Below are positions 8,022-17,037 of a DNA stretch of 64,000 bases, one piece after another. This DNA comes from Sphingopyxis granuli NBRC 100800 (GTDB lineage Bacteria > Pseudomonadota > Alphaproteobacteria > Sphingomonadales > Sphingomonadaceae). The stretch is taken from contig NZ_BCUA01000001.1 of assembly GCF_001591045.1 (NCBI RefSeq), positions 62,001 to 126,000 of the forward strand, given 5' to 3'. The notes under the pieces are model-generated. The model searched no databases and was not told where the DNA came from. It worked only from the letters and a program-made list of their open reading frames with translations. The stretch's first letter is position 1; every line of letters begins with the position of its first letter. Position numbers and translations under genes: made by a program.

Positions 8022-8836
8022 TGTCGGTCTATGTCATCGGCAGTGCCGCGGCCGGCACGGCCTTCCTCTCGCGCGTCCATTGCCATTTGAGCCGGTGCAT
8101 GGGCGCAGGACTGCTGGCGATCGCCGTGCTTCTCGTCGCAGAACCGGCGAGGGCGGACCAGACGATCATGGCGTCGGACAGTGCCCAGGTCGACTGCCAG
8201 GCGTCGGCCAAGGACCTCACGCGCATCAGCCTTGTCGAGGATGAGTTCGCGTCGGTCTCGAAGATCTCGACCGGCAACCCGATCGATGACTTTTCGGTCG
8301 TCAACGAGCCTGTCCGCGGCGATATTTATCTATCCGTTCCTGATGGATTTGCCCGCAGCGCCCTCTCATTTTTCGCCACGAGCAAGCGCGGATATGTCTA
8401 CAAGTTCGTGTGCCGGATCGGTGGCGACCAGGCCGCGCAAGTCTTCGTTTCCAATCCGGCGATCGCGAATGAACGAGCCGCTGAGAACGGTCCGGCGGAA
8501 AAGCTCGGGACGCGCGATGCCGCTGTCGAGCTTGTGCAGGCCATGTACTCGAATGCGGTCGCCGACGGCTATGAGATGCGGCAGCGCGCCTTGCGACCGG
8601 TCTATGTCGGTACGCTCCAGGTGCAGATGATCGCCGAATACCGGGGTTCGGAACTTACCGGCAAGGTTTTGCGCATCGAAAACAAGGGCGCGTCCGAAAT
8701 CGAGCTGACCGAAGCCATGGTCGCCCCCGCCAGTGCGCTGGCCGTGTCGATTGCCGAGGGCCGGCTCGCCCCGGGCAAGGTCACGACGGCCTACCTCGTC
8801 TCCCAGAACGCCCAATACGCGCAGACACAAAGGTGA
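8018..8836 (+). CDS. traK: TraK, secretin-like outer-membrane-associated protein (VirB9-like)
   Basis: 272 residues. An unusually long N-terminus (about 46 residues) ends in the signal peptide core GAGLLAIAVLLVAEPARA; the internal ATG at 8099 is an alternative start that would give a conventional signal peptide. The mature protein is beta-rich, as expected for TraK, which forms the outer core ring with TraV and TraB. The ATG at 8018 overlaps the traE stop, which supports it as the used start. The stop is followed after four bases by traB. Confidence 0.88.
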   Translation: MMSVYVIGSAAAGTAFLSRVHCHLSRCMGAGLLAIAVLLVAEPARADQTIMASDSAQVDCQASAKDLTRISLVEDEFASVSKISTGNPIDDFSVVNEPVRGDIYLSVPDGFARSALSFFATSKRGYVYKFVCRIGGDQAAQVFVSNPAIANERAAENGPAEKLGTRDAAVELVQAMYSNAVADGYEMRQRALRPVYVGTLQVQMIAEYRGSELTGKVLRIENKGASEIELTEAMVAPASALAVSIAEGRLAPGKVTTAYLVSQNAQYAQTQR

Positions 8837-8840
8837 GGAC

Positions 8841-10163
8841 ATGGCCCTATCCGATTTCTTGAACCGTAAGCGTCCTCCCCTCGATGGTGGGACGGGCGAG
8901 GGCGTCTCGCCGCTTTCGGGCGACCTTGCCGGGAACGAGGCGGTTCGACGGAAGCAGCGGCTGCTCCTGGCAGGCGCGGCGGGCGGCGGCCTCATCCTGT
9001 CCTCCTTCTGGATTTTCAGCGGTGGGGACAGCGAGAAACTCGGTGAGGATGGCGTCAGCGAGGTCACCGTCTCGACCAAGGATCTGGTAAATCGCAACCT
9101 CTCCCAGCAGGAGTGGATGGCGCTCTCGGAGAACAGATTCCAGTCGACGGAAAACCAGCTCAAATCGATCGACGGGCAGAACCGGCGGCTCGAGATGCTG
9201 ACCGCGCAGGTCGAGACGCTCAAGGGTCAGAATCAGGCGATGCAGGCCGATGGTCAGCGGGTTTTGTCGGCGTATCAGTCAGAAAATGAGCAGCTGAGGC
9301 GGCAGATCAGCGAACGTCAGGTGGCCGCCGCTCCGGCGCCTGGGCCGGCGGCGCTCTATGGCCCGAACGGGCCCCAGGGCTATCAGCGGCCGGACGGTCC
9401 AGCAGGGGGTCCGGGCCGCGGCGCGATCGGTGGGCCGAGCGAGGTCAAACTTGTCAGCTTCTCGACGGCTGAGACGGGTAACGCCACGCGCGTCGCCAAG
9501 GGGAATACTACCTATGCCGACAGCATCAACTATCTGCCGCCTAACAGCTTCGCACGGGCCAAGGTCATCGTCGGCGTCGACGCCAGTGCCGGCGTCAACA
9601 GCCAGACAGACCCGCTTCCTGTCGTCCTGCGCGTCACTGGTCCGGCCCGTTCGGTCTACCAGAACGGGCGGTTGCTCACGACCAGGATCGATGGGTGTCT
9701 CGTCAATGGCGCGGCGCGTGGCGACCTCTCGAGCGAGAAAGTCTATGTGAAGCTGCAGAAGATGACCTGCCCGCAGCCCGGTGGCCGTTATGCGGTGTCC
9801 GAGGTGAAGGGCTTCCTCGCCTTCGGCGGGAAGACCGGGGTGCGAGGCAGGGTTGTGTCCCGCGAGGGTTCGCTTGTCACCCAAGCCTTCATCGCGGGTC
9901 TGGCCGGCGGCTTTGGCCGCGGTTTCTCAGCGAACGCGAACAGCGTGTTCCAGGGCACCAATATCACCACCAACGGAAAGCGCGAGAAGCTCTCGACCGG
10001 CGAGATTCTGGAGGGAGGCTTTGGCGAGGGCATGGCCCAAACGGGCGACATGGTCTCGAAATATCTGATCGAGCGCGCCGAGCAATATCAGCCGGTCATT
10101 GAAATGCCGACCGGAATCGACGTCGAAATTGTCTTCCTGGAGGGTGTCTATGTCCGCAATTGA
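8841..10163 (+). CDS. traB: TraB, type IV secretion core scaffold (VirB10/TrbI-like)
   Basis: 440 residues. Order of features: a short cytoplasmic N-terminus, one membrane helix near 36-54 (LLLAGAAGGGLILSSFWIF), a long coiled coil at about 90-155 (repeated N/Q/E/L pattern), a proline- and glycine-rich linker (GPNGPQGYQRPDGPAG), then the C-terminal beta domain that lines the outer-membrane channel. TraB spans from inner to outer membrane with TraK and TraV. I chose ATG 8841, which has AGGTGAGG just upstream, over the frame start at 8733 lying inside traK. Its end overlaps the dsbC start by 14 bases. Confidence 0.92.
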   Translation: MALSDFLNRKRPPLDGGTGEGVSPLSGDLAGNEAVRRKQRLLLAGAAGGGLILSSFWIFSGGDSEKLGEDGVSEVTVSTKDLVNRNLSQQEWMALSENRFQSTENQLKSIDGQNRRLEMLTAQVETLKGQNQAMQADGQRVLSAYQSENEQLRRQISERQVAAAPAPGPAALYGPNGPQGYQRPDGPAGGPGRGAIGGPSEVKLVSFSTAETGNATRVAKGNTTYADSINYLPPNSFARAKVIVGVDASAGVNSQTDPLPVVLRVTGPARSVYQNGRLLTTRIDGCLVNGAARGDLSSEKVYVKLQKMTCPQPGGRYAVSEVKGFLAFGGKTGVRGRVVSREGSLVTQAFIAGLAGGFGRGFSANANSVFQGTNITTNGKREKLSTGEILEGGFGEGMAQTGDMVSKYLIERAEQYQPVIEMPTGIDVEIVFLEGVYVRN

Positions 10164-11022
10164 CCGTATCCGCTCGCTTACCCGGCGATCGCGCCTTTTG
10201 GTCGCGACCGCCGCGGGCCTGAGCCTGGCTGGCATCGCGCTTGCTGCCGATGCCAGCAGTGCCGAGGATCGTGTCCGGGCGTTGTTGAAAACGCGGCTGC
10301 CCAAGACGTCTGTAACGGCGATCGACTGCGGGAAGGTCGGCGGACTGTGCGAAATCACCGCAGGCGAGAATCTCTTCTATGTCGATTCCGGGGCTCGCTA
10401 CCTCGTGATCGGCCGGGTCTACGACATGGAGACCCGGCAGGACATCACGGCAGCGCGGCTGCTCGAGATGAATCCCGACATGCTGGTCGGGTCTGCGGCG
10501 CGCGCGAATGCGCTGGCAAGTGGCGGGGAGGAGGAAGGGGCGCAGCAACTGGCGGCTGCGCCGACACGGATTGAGCGCCCCGTCGCCCCCGCGCAAGCGC
10601 GCAAGCTTTCACTGTCCGGCTTGCCGCGGGATGGCGCGATTATCTGGGGCAATCCGTCGGGCCAGACCGTTACGGTCTTTTCCGACTTCCGGTGCGGATA
10701 TTGCCGCGCTCTGACAGGCGTTCTCAAGGACATGAACGTGCGGGTCGTTGAGCGACCGATCTCGGTGCTGGGCAGCCGGGATGTCGCGGCCCGGGTCTAT
10801 TGCGCGAGGAACCGCGAAGCCGCGCTTCATGCCGCTTATGCCGGGGAGCCGATCAAGGCGGGGCCTGCCTGCAACACCTCGGGCCTCGATGCGAACGAGG
10901 CCTTCGCGCACCGGCACGGGCTCAGTGGCACGCCGGTGATCGTGCGCGGCGACGGGGCGGTGCTCGAGGGGTATCGGCCGCGCGCCTTCCTCGAGAAGTG
11001 GCTCAAGGAGGCGCAGTCATGA
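10150..11022 (+). CDS. dsbC: DsbC-type periplasmic disulfide isomerase of the transfer operon
   Basis: 290 residues. A basic N-terminus and hydrophobic signal segment lead to a DsbC-like dimerisation domain (FYVDSGARYLVIGRVYD) and a thioredoxin-fold catalytic domain. The active site is CGYC at residues 182-185, and the cis-proline segment is SGTPVIV. DsbC isomerises wrong disulfides; in F-type operons it serves the cysteine-rich TraN, TraU and TraH, all encoded downstream. The alternative name in related operons is TrbB. ATG 10150 is inside the end of traB; the longer frame from 10099 lacks a signal sequence. The stop overlaps the traV ATG (ATGA). Confidence 0.9.
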   Translation: MSAIDRIRSLTRRSRLLVATAAGLSLAGIALAADASSAEDRVRALLKTRLPKTSVTAIDCGKVGGLCEITAGENLFYVDSGARYLVIGRVYDMETRQDITAARLLEMNPDMLVGSAARANALASGGEEEGAQQLAAAPTRIERPVAPAQARKLSLSGLPRDGAIIWGNPSGQTVTVFSDFRCGYCRALTGVLKDMNVRVVERPISVLGSRDVAARVYCARNREAALHAAYAGEPIKAGPACNTSGLDANEAFAHRHGLSGTPVIVRGDGAVLEGYRPRAFLEKWLKEAQS

Positions 11023-11999
11023 CGAGGAGCGCATCTCGGCGCCGGCGCTTGTGCCAGGCTTCCGCTCTCACGTTGTGCAGTGCTGTAACGCTCGGTGGAT
11101 GCGCGACATTCGGCGGGAACATTCGCGGCGACTTTTCCTGTGCCGCGCCCGATGGCATCTGCGCTCCGAGTTCGACCATCGATGATCGTGCGCTTGCCAT
11201 GATCTCCGCCGAAGGGGCGGATGGCGATACACGTCCCGCGGCGAGTACCCCGCGTGGTTCGTCGCGCCGGGTCAATCGCGTCGCCGCGCCGCAGACTGCC
11301 AGGATTGCTGCGGCTGATCCCGCCCGGACGCGCGAGAAGGTGCTGAGGATCGTGTTCCAGCCCTATATTGATGAACGGGGCCGACTGCATGAGGCAAGCG
11401 CTGTCCGCGCGGTTGTCGCGAACGGAGAATGGCAACAGGCGCTTGGGCAAGCTGTCGTGCCTTCCGCCCGACTGAGCTATGGGTCCGGCAGCCCCGAGAC
11501 GCTTGCCGATGCTGTCGATCGCGTGGACCCGCCTGGCGGAACGCTCGCTGCCGTTGATCCGGGCATGCCGGACCCGGCGGTTGTGGCGGCTGCCCGCACG
11601 CGAAAACCTGATCCCGTTGAGGCGATCAAGGCTGATGTCGCGAACCGCCTCGCTCCCAAGGCAGGCATCGCACGTGGCGCTGCGACGGTGGATGATGCAG
11701 CGCATCCTCCGTCCGCGGCCGTCTCGCCGGCGCTTCCGACCCCCGCGGAGGTGCCGGCGAGCGGTAGCGTAGCTGCCGACCCGGACCCGGGAAAACCCCA
11801 GGTCGGCGTTTCCGCAGCGGGCGTTCAGGCGGTCGAGCGCGTGAAGGAATATCCGGTCTACCAGGGGATAGCGGGTTCTGCGGCCCAGGGTGCGCGGGAT
11901 GCGACCGCGCAAAGCGGCGCCGTTCCAACCGCGCCGTCGGCGGGCACATCCACGGTTCGCGCCGCTGATTTTCCGGCTGCTGTGCAGGAGGACAACTGA
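11019..11999 (+). CDS. traV: TraV, outer-membrane lipoprotein of the transfer core (VirB7-like)
   Basis: 326 residues. The basic signal peptide ends in a lipobox LGGC with the acylated cysteine at residue 28. The segment that follows, GDFSCAAPDGICAPSS, is the diagnostic cysteine-containing TraV motif. The rest is Ala/Pro-rich and probably extended; F TraV is much shorter (about 170 residues), so this one carries a long low-complexity C-terminal extension. TraV anchors the TraK-TraB core in the outer membrane. ATG 11019 overlaps the dsbC stop; the frame extending back to 10800 is antisense-type noise within dsbC. Confidence 0.88.
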   Translation: MTRSASRRRRLCQASALTLCSAVTLGGCATFGGNIRGDFSCAAPDGICAPSSTIDDRALAMISAEGADGDTRPAASTPRGSSRRVNRVAAPQTARIAAADPARTREKVLRIVFQPYIDERGRLHEASAVRAVVANGEWQQALGQAVVPSARLSYGSGSPETLADAVDRVDPPGGTLAAVDPGMPDPAVVAAARTRKPDPVEAIKADVANRLAPKAGIARGAATVDDAAHPPSAAVSPALPTPAEVPASGSVAADPDPGKPQVGVSAAGVQAVERVKEYPVYQGIAGSAAQGARDATAQSGAVPTAPSAGTSTVRAADFPAAVQEDN

Positions 12000-12000
12000 G

Positions 12001-14592
12001 ATGGCGGGCAAGGCCGGTATGATCGAGAGCTTGATGTCCGGCATTCTCGGCGACAGTCGGCGGCCTGATGCCGATCGGCCCGCGCTTGGTGTTCCCATGT
12101 TGGCCGACTGGCTACCCTATCGCAGCTTCGACGCAAAGACGGGCATCTTCTACAACAGCGCGTCGCGGGGTTTCGTCGTCGAGGCTGCGCCGCTCATCGG
12201 CGCGGACGAGCGCACGGGCGAGATCCTCACCCAGTTCCTGTCTGAAGCGATCCCCGAGCCAGGCTGCCTCCAGTTCCACCAGTGGATGAGCCCGCGCATA
12301 TCGGAGCGTCTCTCGCGCTGGTATCTTCCGCGCTATTCGGCGCGCGGCGTCTATGAGCGCATGGCCAAGCACCGGGTGGATTTCCTGACCGATGGTGTCT
12401 GGCAGTCGCTGTCCGCCGACGCGCCCTTTTGCCTGCGTAATCACCGTGTTGCGATATCCTATTCGACACCGGAATCGTCGAACGTGTCGGTCGAAGAGAT
12501 TGTGGCCGTCATGGACGGCCTGATCTCGGCGCTCGCGTCGATCAATGTCTTGGCGCGCAAGATGGATCCGACGGATCTCATTGGTTGGGTCGATGACATC
12601 ACATCACCGACGACGGCCGCTGGCGAAGACGTGGTCAATTACAATCCGCTCGATCCGATCGCGGACCAGGCGGTCCGCCGGGATGTCGAGCTGCACATCG
12701 AGCCCGATCGCATGTTGCTGCGCACCGAGCGATTTCGGCCGACCGGGCACACGGTGGATGAAGCGCCCGAGATCGGTGAGATCCTGCCCGACGTCTTCGA
12801 CGTTCGGTCCTTCTCGGTACGGAACCTGCCGACCCGCTGGGCGCCATGGGACGTCGCGCGGCTGATCGGCGACATGTTCACGGACAAGCTCCGGATGCCG
12901 TGCCCGGTCGCGACGAATCTGTGCGTCGAATTCCCCGACCTGCAGGCGTCTACCAATAAGGCGAGCTTCAAGTTCATGCGGACGACGAGCCTCGCGGATT
13001 CCAAATCGGCCCGGTTCCTGCCGCAGCTGCGCGAACAAAGCCAGGAATGGCGCTATGTGAACGACGAACTGCGCCAGGGGCGCAAGCTGGTGCGCGTCTT
13101 CTTTTCGGTTACGGCATTCTCGCCCAAGGGAAAAGGTGACGCTAACGAACGCGTGCTGAAATCGGTGTATCGGGCGGCGGGCTGGGATCTGCTCGACGAC
13201 CGCTACCTGCAGATCATGGGCCTCTTGTGTGCGATGCCCATGACGATGGCGAATGGCCTCTCGCGCGATCTCGAACGCATGAAGCGGATGCGCACGCTGT
13301 TGACGACCACGGCCGCGAACCTCGCGCCCATCCAGGGCGAGTTTCTGGGTGGGCAGGTGCCGCATCTCATGCTTATCGGCCGGCGCGGCCAGCCATTTTT
13401 CTGGAGTCCGTTCGAGAATGCGGCCGGTAACCATAATGTCGCGGTGTTCGGCAAGTCCGGGTCGGGCAAATCGGTAACCCTGCAGGAGCTCTGCGCGTCG
13501 CTGTGCGGTGCCGGCGCGCGTGTTGTCGTGATCGATGACGGGCGCTCGTTTGAGCATTCGGCGAAGCTCCAGGGCGGGGCGTTCGTCGAGTTCACGCTTG
13601 GCTCGGGCTTTTGCCTCAACCCGTTCAGCATGATCGACGAAGAGTTGGCCGCCACGGACGAAGACTATCTGCTCGACTGCATGGCGATGCTGAAGGCGAT
13701 CGTGAACCAGATGTCGCGCCACATCGACCGGCTGAACGACACCGAGCGAGGCCTCATCGACGGCGCCGTCAACAGCGTCTGGGTCGAGAAGGGGCGGCAC
13801 GGATCGATCGACGACGTGATCGCCGCGCTTGACGCCACCGGCAACGGACTCGCCATGGATCTCGGCATCGCCATGCGCCCTTTTTCGTCGGGCGGTACGT
13901 ATGGACGGTTTTTCCAGGGGGAGGTCTCGTTCGAGCTGTCCGCACAGCTGACGGTATTCGAACTCTCGGATCTGTCCTCTCGCGAGGAGCTGCGCAGTGT
14001 CGTGCTGACCGCCATCATGTTCATGTCGCAGCAGATGATGCGCAAGGTCGATCGCGCGACCCCGAAGGCCCTGCTCCTCGACGAAGCCTGGCAGATGCTC
14101 CGCGGCGGCGCGATGGCCGACTTCATCGAAACCTATGCGCGCACCTGCCGCAAATATGGCGCGTCGCTGGTCACCGCGACCCAATCGCTGAACGACTATT
14201 ACAAGTCGGCCGGATCGATTGCCGCACTCGAGAACTCGGACTGGTTCGTCATCCTTCAGCAGAAGCCCGAGACGATCGCCGATTTCAAGAAGCACGACCG
14301 CTTCGAGATGGACGATTACACCGACGCCTTGCTGCGGTCGCTCAAGATCAACGGCCGCGAATATTCCGATATCCTGATCAAGGGCCCGGAAACGCTGGCG
14401 GTCGGCCGCCTCGTGCTCGATCCTTTTTCGGCCACCGTCTTTTCCTCGAGTCCGGCGGTCTACGCGGCGATCGAGGGACTGGTGGCCCAGGGGTTCAGCA
14501 TGGACGAGGCGATCGAGCGCGTTGCCTACCCCGAAAATCCGGAAAAATGGGCAGCCCGTGCGGATGACGGTATCGCCGAGGCGGCGGAGTGA
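12001..14592 (+). CDS. traC: TraC, type IV secretion ATPase (VirB4 family)
   Basis: 863 residues, the expected size. N-terminal TraC-specific half, then the VirB4 ATPase domain with Walker A GKSGSGKS at 484-491 and Walker B LLLDEAW with the acidic pair D694-E695. A further ATPase signature follows (TATQSLNDYY). TraC is peripheral to the inner membrane and energises pilus assembly. The start is ATG 12001, one base after the traV TGA, with AGGAGG just upstream. The long antisense frame on the other strand is a GC shadow. The stop lies three bases before the following small membrane gene. Confidence 0.95.
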   Translation: MAGKAGMIESLMSGILGDSRRPDADRPALGVPMLADWLPYRSFDAKTGIFYNSASRGFVVEAAPLIGADERTGEILTQFLSEAIPEPGCLQFHQWMSPRISERLSRWYLPRYSARGVYERMAKHRVDFLTDGVWQSLSADAPFCLRNHRVAISYSTPESSNVSVEEIVAVMDGLISALASINVLARKMDPTDLIGWVDDITSPTTAAGEDVVNYNPLDPIADQAVRRDVELHIEPDRMLLRTERFRPTGHTVDEAPEIGEILPDVFDVRSFSVRNLPTRWAPWDVARLIGDMFTDKLRMPCPVATNLCVEFPDLQASTNKASFKFMRTTSLADSKSARFLPQLREQSQEWRYVNDELRQGRKLVRVFFSVTAFSPKGKGDANERVLKSVYRAAGWDLLDDRYLQIMGLLCAMPMTMANGLSRDLERMKRMRTLLTTTAANLAPIQGEFLGGQVPHLMLIGRRGQPFFWSPFENAAGNHNVAVFGKSGSGKSVTLQELCASLCGAGARVVVIDDGRSFEHSAKLQGGAFVEFTLGSGFCLNPFSMIDEELAATDEDYLLDCMAMLKAIVNQMSRHIDRLNDTERGLIDGAVNSVWVEKGRHGSIDDVIAALDATGNGLAMDLGIAMRPFSSGGTYGRFFQGEVSFELSAQLTVFELSDLSSREELRSVVLTAIMFMSQQMMRKVDRATPKALLLDEAWQMLRGGAMADFIETYARTCRKYGASLVTATQSLNDYYKSAGSIAALENSDWFVILQQKPETIADFKKHDRFEMDDYTDALLRSLKINGREYSDILIKGPETLAVGRLVLDPFSATVFSSSPAVYAAIEGLVAQGFSMDEAIERVAYPENPEKWAARADDGIAEAAE

Positions 14593-14595
14593 GCC

Positions 14596-14955
14596 ATGGG
14601 GACAGCAAGCCCTCCGCCGGACGCCGCAACCCGAAAGCACGCCCGCCTGCCGGACCTTCGGGCGATGCTCCACTTCTATTTGCATCTGATTGGTTTCACT
14701 GCGTCCACATTGCTTCTTACCTGGGGCCTGTTCACGCTTCTCTTTCTCGCCCTGGGCGGCTTCTCGCTCGACGGGCTCATGCATCAGCTGAACAACCTGA
14801 CGAGCCGCTATGTCCGCGCGAGCCCTGAGCGGATCGCGTCATTCAAGCACCTCTTTATCGCCGCGCATCTCGTCGTTGCGTCCGGACTGATCGTCCTGCG
14901 GCGCGAGAAAATCGTGCCCGCGGCATTGCCAGAAGGGAAATCCGATCATGGCTGA
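14596..14955 (+). CDS. Small membrane protein of the tra operon, unknown
   Basis: 119 residues with two hydrophobic helices: one around 27-55 (FYLHLIGFTASTLLLTWGLFTLLFLALGG) and a second near 88-100 (LFIAAHLVVASGLIVL). A loop between them contains LNNLTSRYVRASPERI. No catalytic motif. It lies between traC and trbI, overlapping trbI by eight bases, so it is made with the apparatus. F has small non-essential genes in comparable positions, but I see no sequence match that I recognise. Confidence 0.65.
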   Translation: MGTASPPPDAATRKHARLPDLRAMLHFYLHLIGFTASTLLLTWGLFTLLFLALGGFSLDGLMHQLNNLTSRYVRASPERIASFKHLFIAAHLVVASGLIVLRREKIVPAALPEGKSDHG

Positions 14956-15598
14956 ACAGACAGAACTCGACCTGCCGAATCCCGCTCCGCAGCCGGCGCG
15001 CCGCGCAAAACGCGCGATTTTCGGGGGCTTCACCCGCCTGCAAATACTGGTCGGCCTCATGGTCCTCGCCGCGCTGATCTGGGGCATGTGGGTCACCAAG
15101 CTTTTGGTTACGCCGAAGCAGGAGAGCATCGTCTCCGCGCGGCTCTCAACCATTGTCGGCGAATATGTGCAGGCCCAGGCGAGATCCACGTCGCCACCGG
15201 CCCAGGTCGAGGCGGAAATGCGCAAATTCATGGCGTCGCTTGACGATGAGCTCCAGCGTCGAGGTTCGAGCGGTCAGATCGTCCTCGTCGGCGAGGCGGT
15301 CCTCACAAAGAATGTCCCGGACATTACCGACAAGCTCAAAGAGGCGGTCTATGCGTCGGGTGTGGCGCGGCCGAAGCAGGCGTCGGCTCTGGAGCTGCAG
15401 CAGCTTGAGCAGCAGGCCATGCTGGCAGCGCAGCCGCAAGCGGTGATACCGGGTCAACCTGCGGAGCCCGCCGAATATATCGACCCCATGACCTCGGCGC
15501 GGATGCCGCAAGCGTCGCCCATGGCCCGGCCACAATATGGACAGCCAGGGGCGTCGGTCTCAACCTTTGGAGGCCCCGATGCCAGCGGCGACCGCTAA
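14948..15598 (+). CDS. trbI: TrbI, F-type transfer protein
   Basis: 216 residues. One N-terminal membrane helix (LQILVGLMVLAALIWGMWV, about 35-53) is followed by a periplasmic coiled region with the TrbI-type pattern ending VLVGEAVLTKNVPDITDKL. The C-terminal ~70 residues are a Gln/Pro-rich tail absent from F TrbI (128 residues). In F, TrbI influences pilus outgrowth and retraction. The order traC-(orf)-trbI-(peptidase)-traW matches F-type operons. The 3' end overlaps the start of the peptidase gene by 20 bases. Confidence 0.82.
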   Translation: MAEQTELDLPNPAPQPARRAKRAIFGGFTRLQILVGLMVLAALIWGMWVTKLLVTPKQESIVSARLSTIVGEYVQAQARSTSPPAQVEAEMRKFMASLDDELQRRGSSGQIVLVGEAVLTKNVPDITDKLKEAVYASGVARPKQASALELQQLEQQAMLAAQPQAVIPGQPAEPAEYIDPMTSARMPQASPMARPQYGQPGASVSTFGGPDASGDR

Positions 15599-16115
15599 CC
15601 GGCCGGTCCGGCGCTGGCGCCCCAACGGGCAGCTCTGGCTTCTGCTCGGAGCCTTCATCATGGGCTGCGTGGTTCTACAGGCGCTCGCAGAGTGGCGCGA
15701 CAAGCATCTCTTTTTGATCAACACGACGCATTCCCTGCCGAACTGGGCATTTCTCATCGATCGGGCGCGCATGCCGGCGAAGGGCGAATTCATCTTCTTC
15801 GATCCACCGGCGAGCCCGCTGCTGCGACGTCATTTCGGACCCAAGCCAAGGATGTTCGGGAAGAAGGTCTATGGTGTCGGCGGCGATGTCGTGGGTCACG
15901 ATGGCTTCGAGGTCCTGATCAATGGCGTGCCGACGGTTCGCATGAAACCGTTCACGAAGGCTGGAGAGCCGCTGACGCCTGGCGCGACCGGGGTGGTTCC
16001 CAAGGGGTGCTATTTCGCGGCAACGCCGCACATGGACGGCTTTGACAGCCGCTATGCCGAAATCGGCTTCGTCTGCGGCAAGCAGATCATCGGTACGGGG
16101 GAGCCGATCCTATGA
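15579..16115 (+). CDS. S26-family signal peptidase of the transfer system (TraF/TrhF-like)
   Basis: 178 residues. A membrane anchor (LWLLLGAFIMGCVVLQALA) precedes the signal-peptidase-I fold. The catalytic serine is S52 (TTHSLP) and the general-base lysine is probably K95 in FGKKVYGVGGD. A later segment (PKGCYFA) matches box D/E. Enzymes of this group (RP4 TraF, TrhF of H-type plasmids) process the pilin, so this one may mature or cyclise TraA; that is inference. ATG 15579 has TTGGAGG upstream. Its stop overlaps the traW ATG (ATGA). It is distinct from the thioredoxin-fold traF at 20822 despite the shared name in the literature. Confidence 0.88.
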   Translation: MPAATANRPVRRWRPNGQLWLLLGAFIMGCVVLQALAEWRDKHLFLINTTHSLPNWAFLIDRARMPAKGEFIFFDPPASPLLRRHFGPKPRMFGKKVYGVGGDVVGHDGFEVLINGVPTVRMKPFTKAGEPLTPGATGVVPKGCYFAATPHMDGFDSRYAEIGFVCGKQIIGTGEPIL

Positions 16116-16768
16116 AAGCCATTCTGACAGCCAGCGCGGCAATTGTGCCGATGGCCGCGGCCCTGCTGTTCATCGGGCCGATGCGCAGTGAAGCCAGGGA
16201 CTATGGCCATGCTGGCCAGACCTTCCCAGTGATCGAGCCCGATCTTCTTTCGACGATCGAAGCGCGCTTGCGCGGGGCAGAAGCGAGCGGAGAGCTGGCG
16301 CGGATGAATGAGGTGTTCGCGAAGCGCGTTGAGCAGCGTGTTCGCAGGCCAAAGCCTGTCGAGGGGGTCACGCCCGCACGGACTGCCCGGAGCTGGGATT
16401 ATGACCCGAGCATCGCCATCGAACGGGATATTCGCGATCAGAAGGGTAACCTCATCGCCGCGGCCGGGCACCGGGTCAATCCGCTCGACTTCGTTGCGAT
16501 CAAGCAGGACCTGGTCTTTGTCGATGGGGACGATGCCGCGCAGCTCGCCTGGGCAACATCGCGCTATACCGACCTCAAGGCGAAGATCATCTTCGTGAAC
16601 GGTTCGCCGATCGAGCAGATGACCGCGAAGCAGCGGCGCTTCTACTTCGACCAGGAAGGCAGGCTCACCGGGACCTTCGGCATCGAGCACACGCCCGCCG
16701 TCGTCAGCCAGAACGGCAGGACGATGCGGGTGTCGGAGATCGTCGTGAAGTCGGGGAGGCCCGGATGA
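16112..16768 (+). CDS. traW: TraW, pilus assembly protein
   Basis: 218 residues, close to F TraW (210). Cleavable signal peptide (about residues 1-28), then a periplasmic domain with RDIRDQKGNLIAAAGHRVNPL and the following LVFVDGDD, the TraW signature order. The C-terminal part ends with the segment FGIEHTPAVVSQ seen in the family. TraW acts with TraU and TrbC in F-pilus assembly in the periplasm. Its 3' end overlaps the next small gene by four bases. Confidence 0.92.
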   Translation: MKAILTASAAIVPMAAALLFIGPMRSEARDYGHAGQTFPVIEPDLLSTIEARLRGAEASGELARMNEVFAKRVEQRVRRPKPVEGVTPARTARSWDYDPSIAIERDIRDQKGNLIAAAGHRVNPLDFVAIKQDLVFVDGDDAAQLAWATSRYTDLKAKIIFVNGSPIEQMTAKQRRFYFDQEGRLTGTFGIEHTPAVVSQNGRTMRVSEIVVKSGRPG

Positions 16769-17037
16769 TGCCGCTGTGGCTGGACATGTTGCGGACGCCC
16801 ATGGCGGCTCCTGAGACGATCAGGCTGCGGGTGATGCGTCTGGCCTGGCTGTCGCTTTGTGTCGCGCTGGCTGGCTCGGTAATCCTCCTGGAGCCGCTGC
16901 AGGACCATCTGGGCAAGGCGGCGCCGTGCATGATCGCGCTTCTGCTCACCGCGACGCTGACGCTCGCGGTCGTCTATCTGCGGGCGAAGCAGCGCGCCGA
17001 CGCGGCCTATCTCGATCAGCTGGGGGAGGGGGACTGA
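16765..17037 (+). CDS. Small two-helix membrane protein of the tra operon, unknown
   Basis: 90 residues with two hydrophobic helices (LAWLSLCVALAGSVILL and MIALLLTATLTLAVVYL) and a charged C-terminal tail. It is coupled on both sides: its start overlaps the traW stop and its last base is the first base of the traU ATG. The pairing of helices and lack of a catalytic motif suggest a structural or accessory role in the apparatus. I do not recognise a family; F has no obvious counterpart between traW and traU. Confidence 0.65.
   Translation: MMPLWLDMLRTPMAAPETIRLRVMRLAWLSLCVALAGSVILLEPLQDHLGKAAPCMIALLLTATLTLAVVYLRAKQRADAAYLDQLGEGD

Noticed and set aside
10800-11018. In-frame extension of traV into dsbC
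   Set aside because: It is out of phase with dsbC and encodes Arg/Ala-rich noise; the ATG at 11019 starts a lipoprotein signal peptide.
12604-14784. 726-residue minus-strand frame opposite traC
   Set aside because: Antisense shadow of a VirB4-family ATPase whose Walker motifs and length are all normal.
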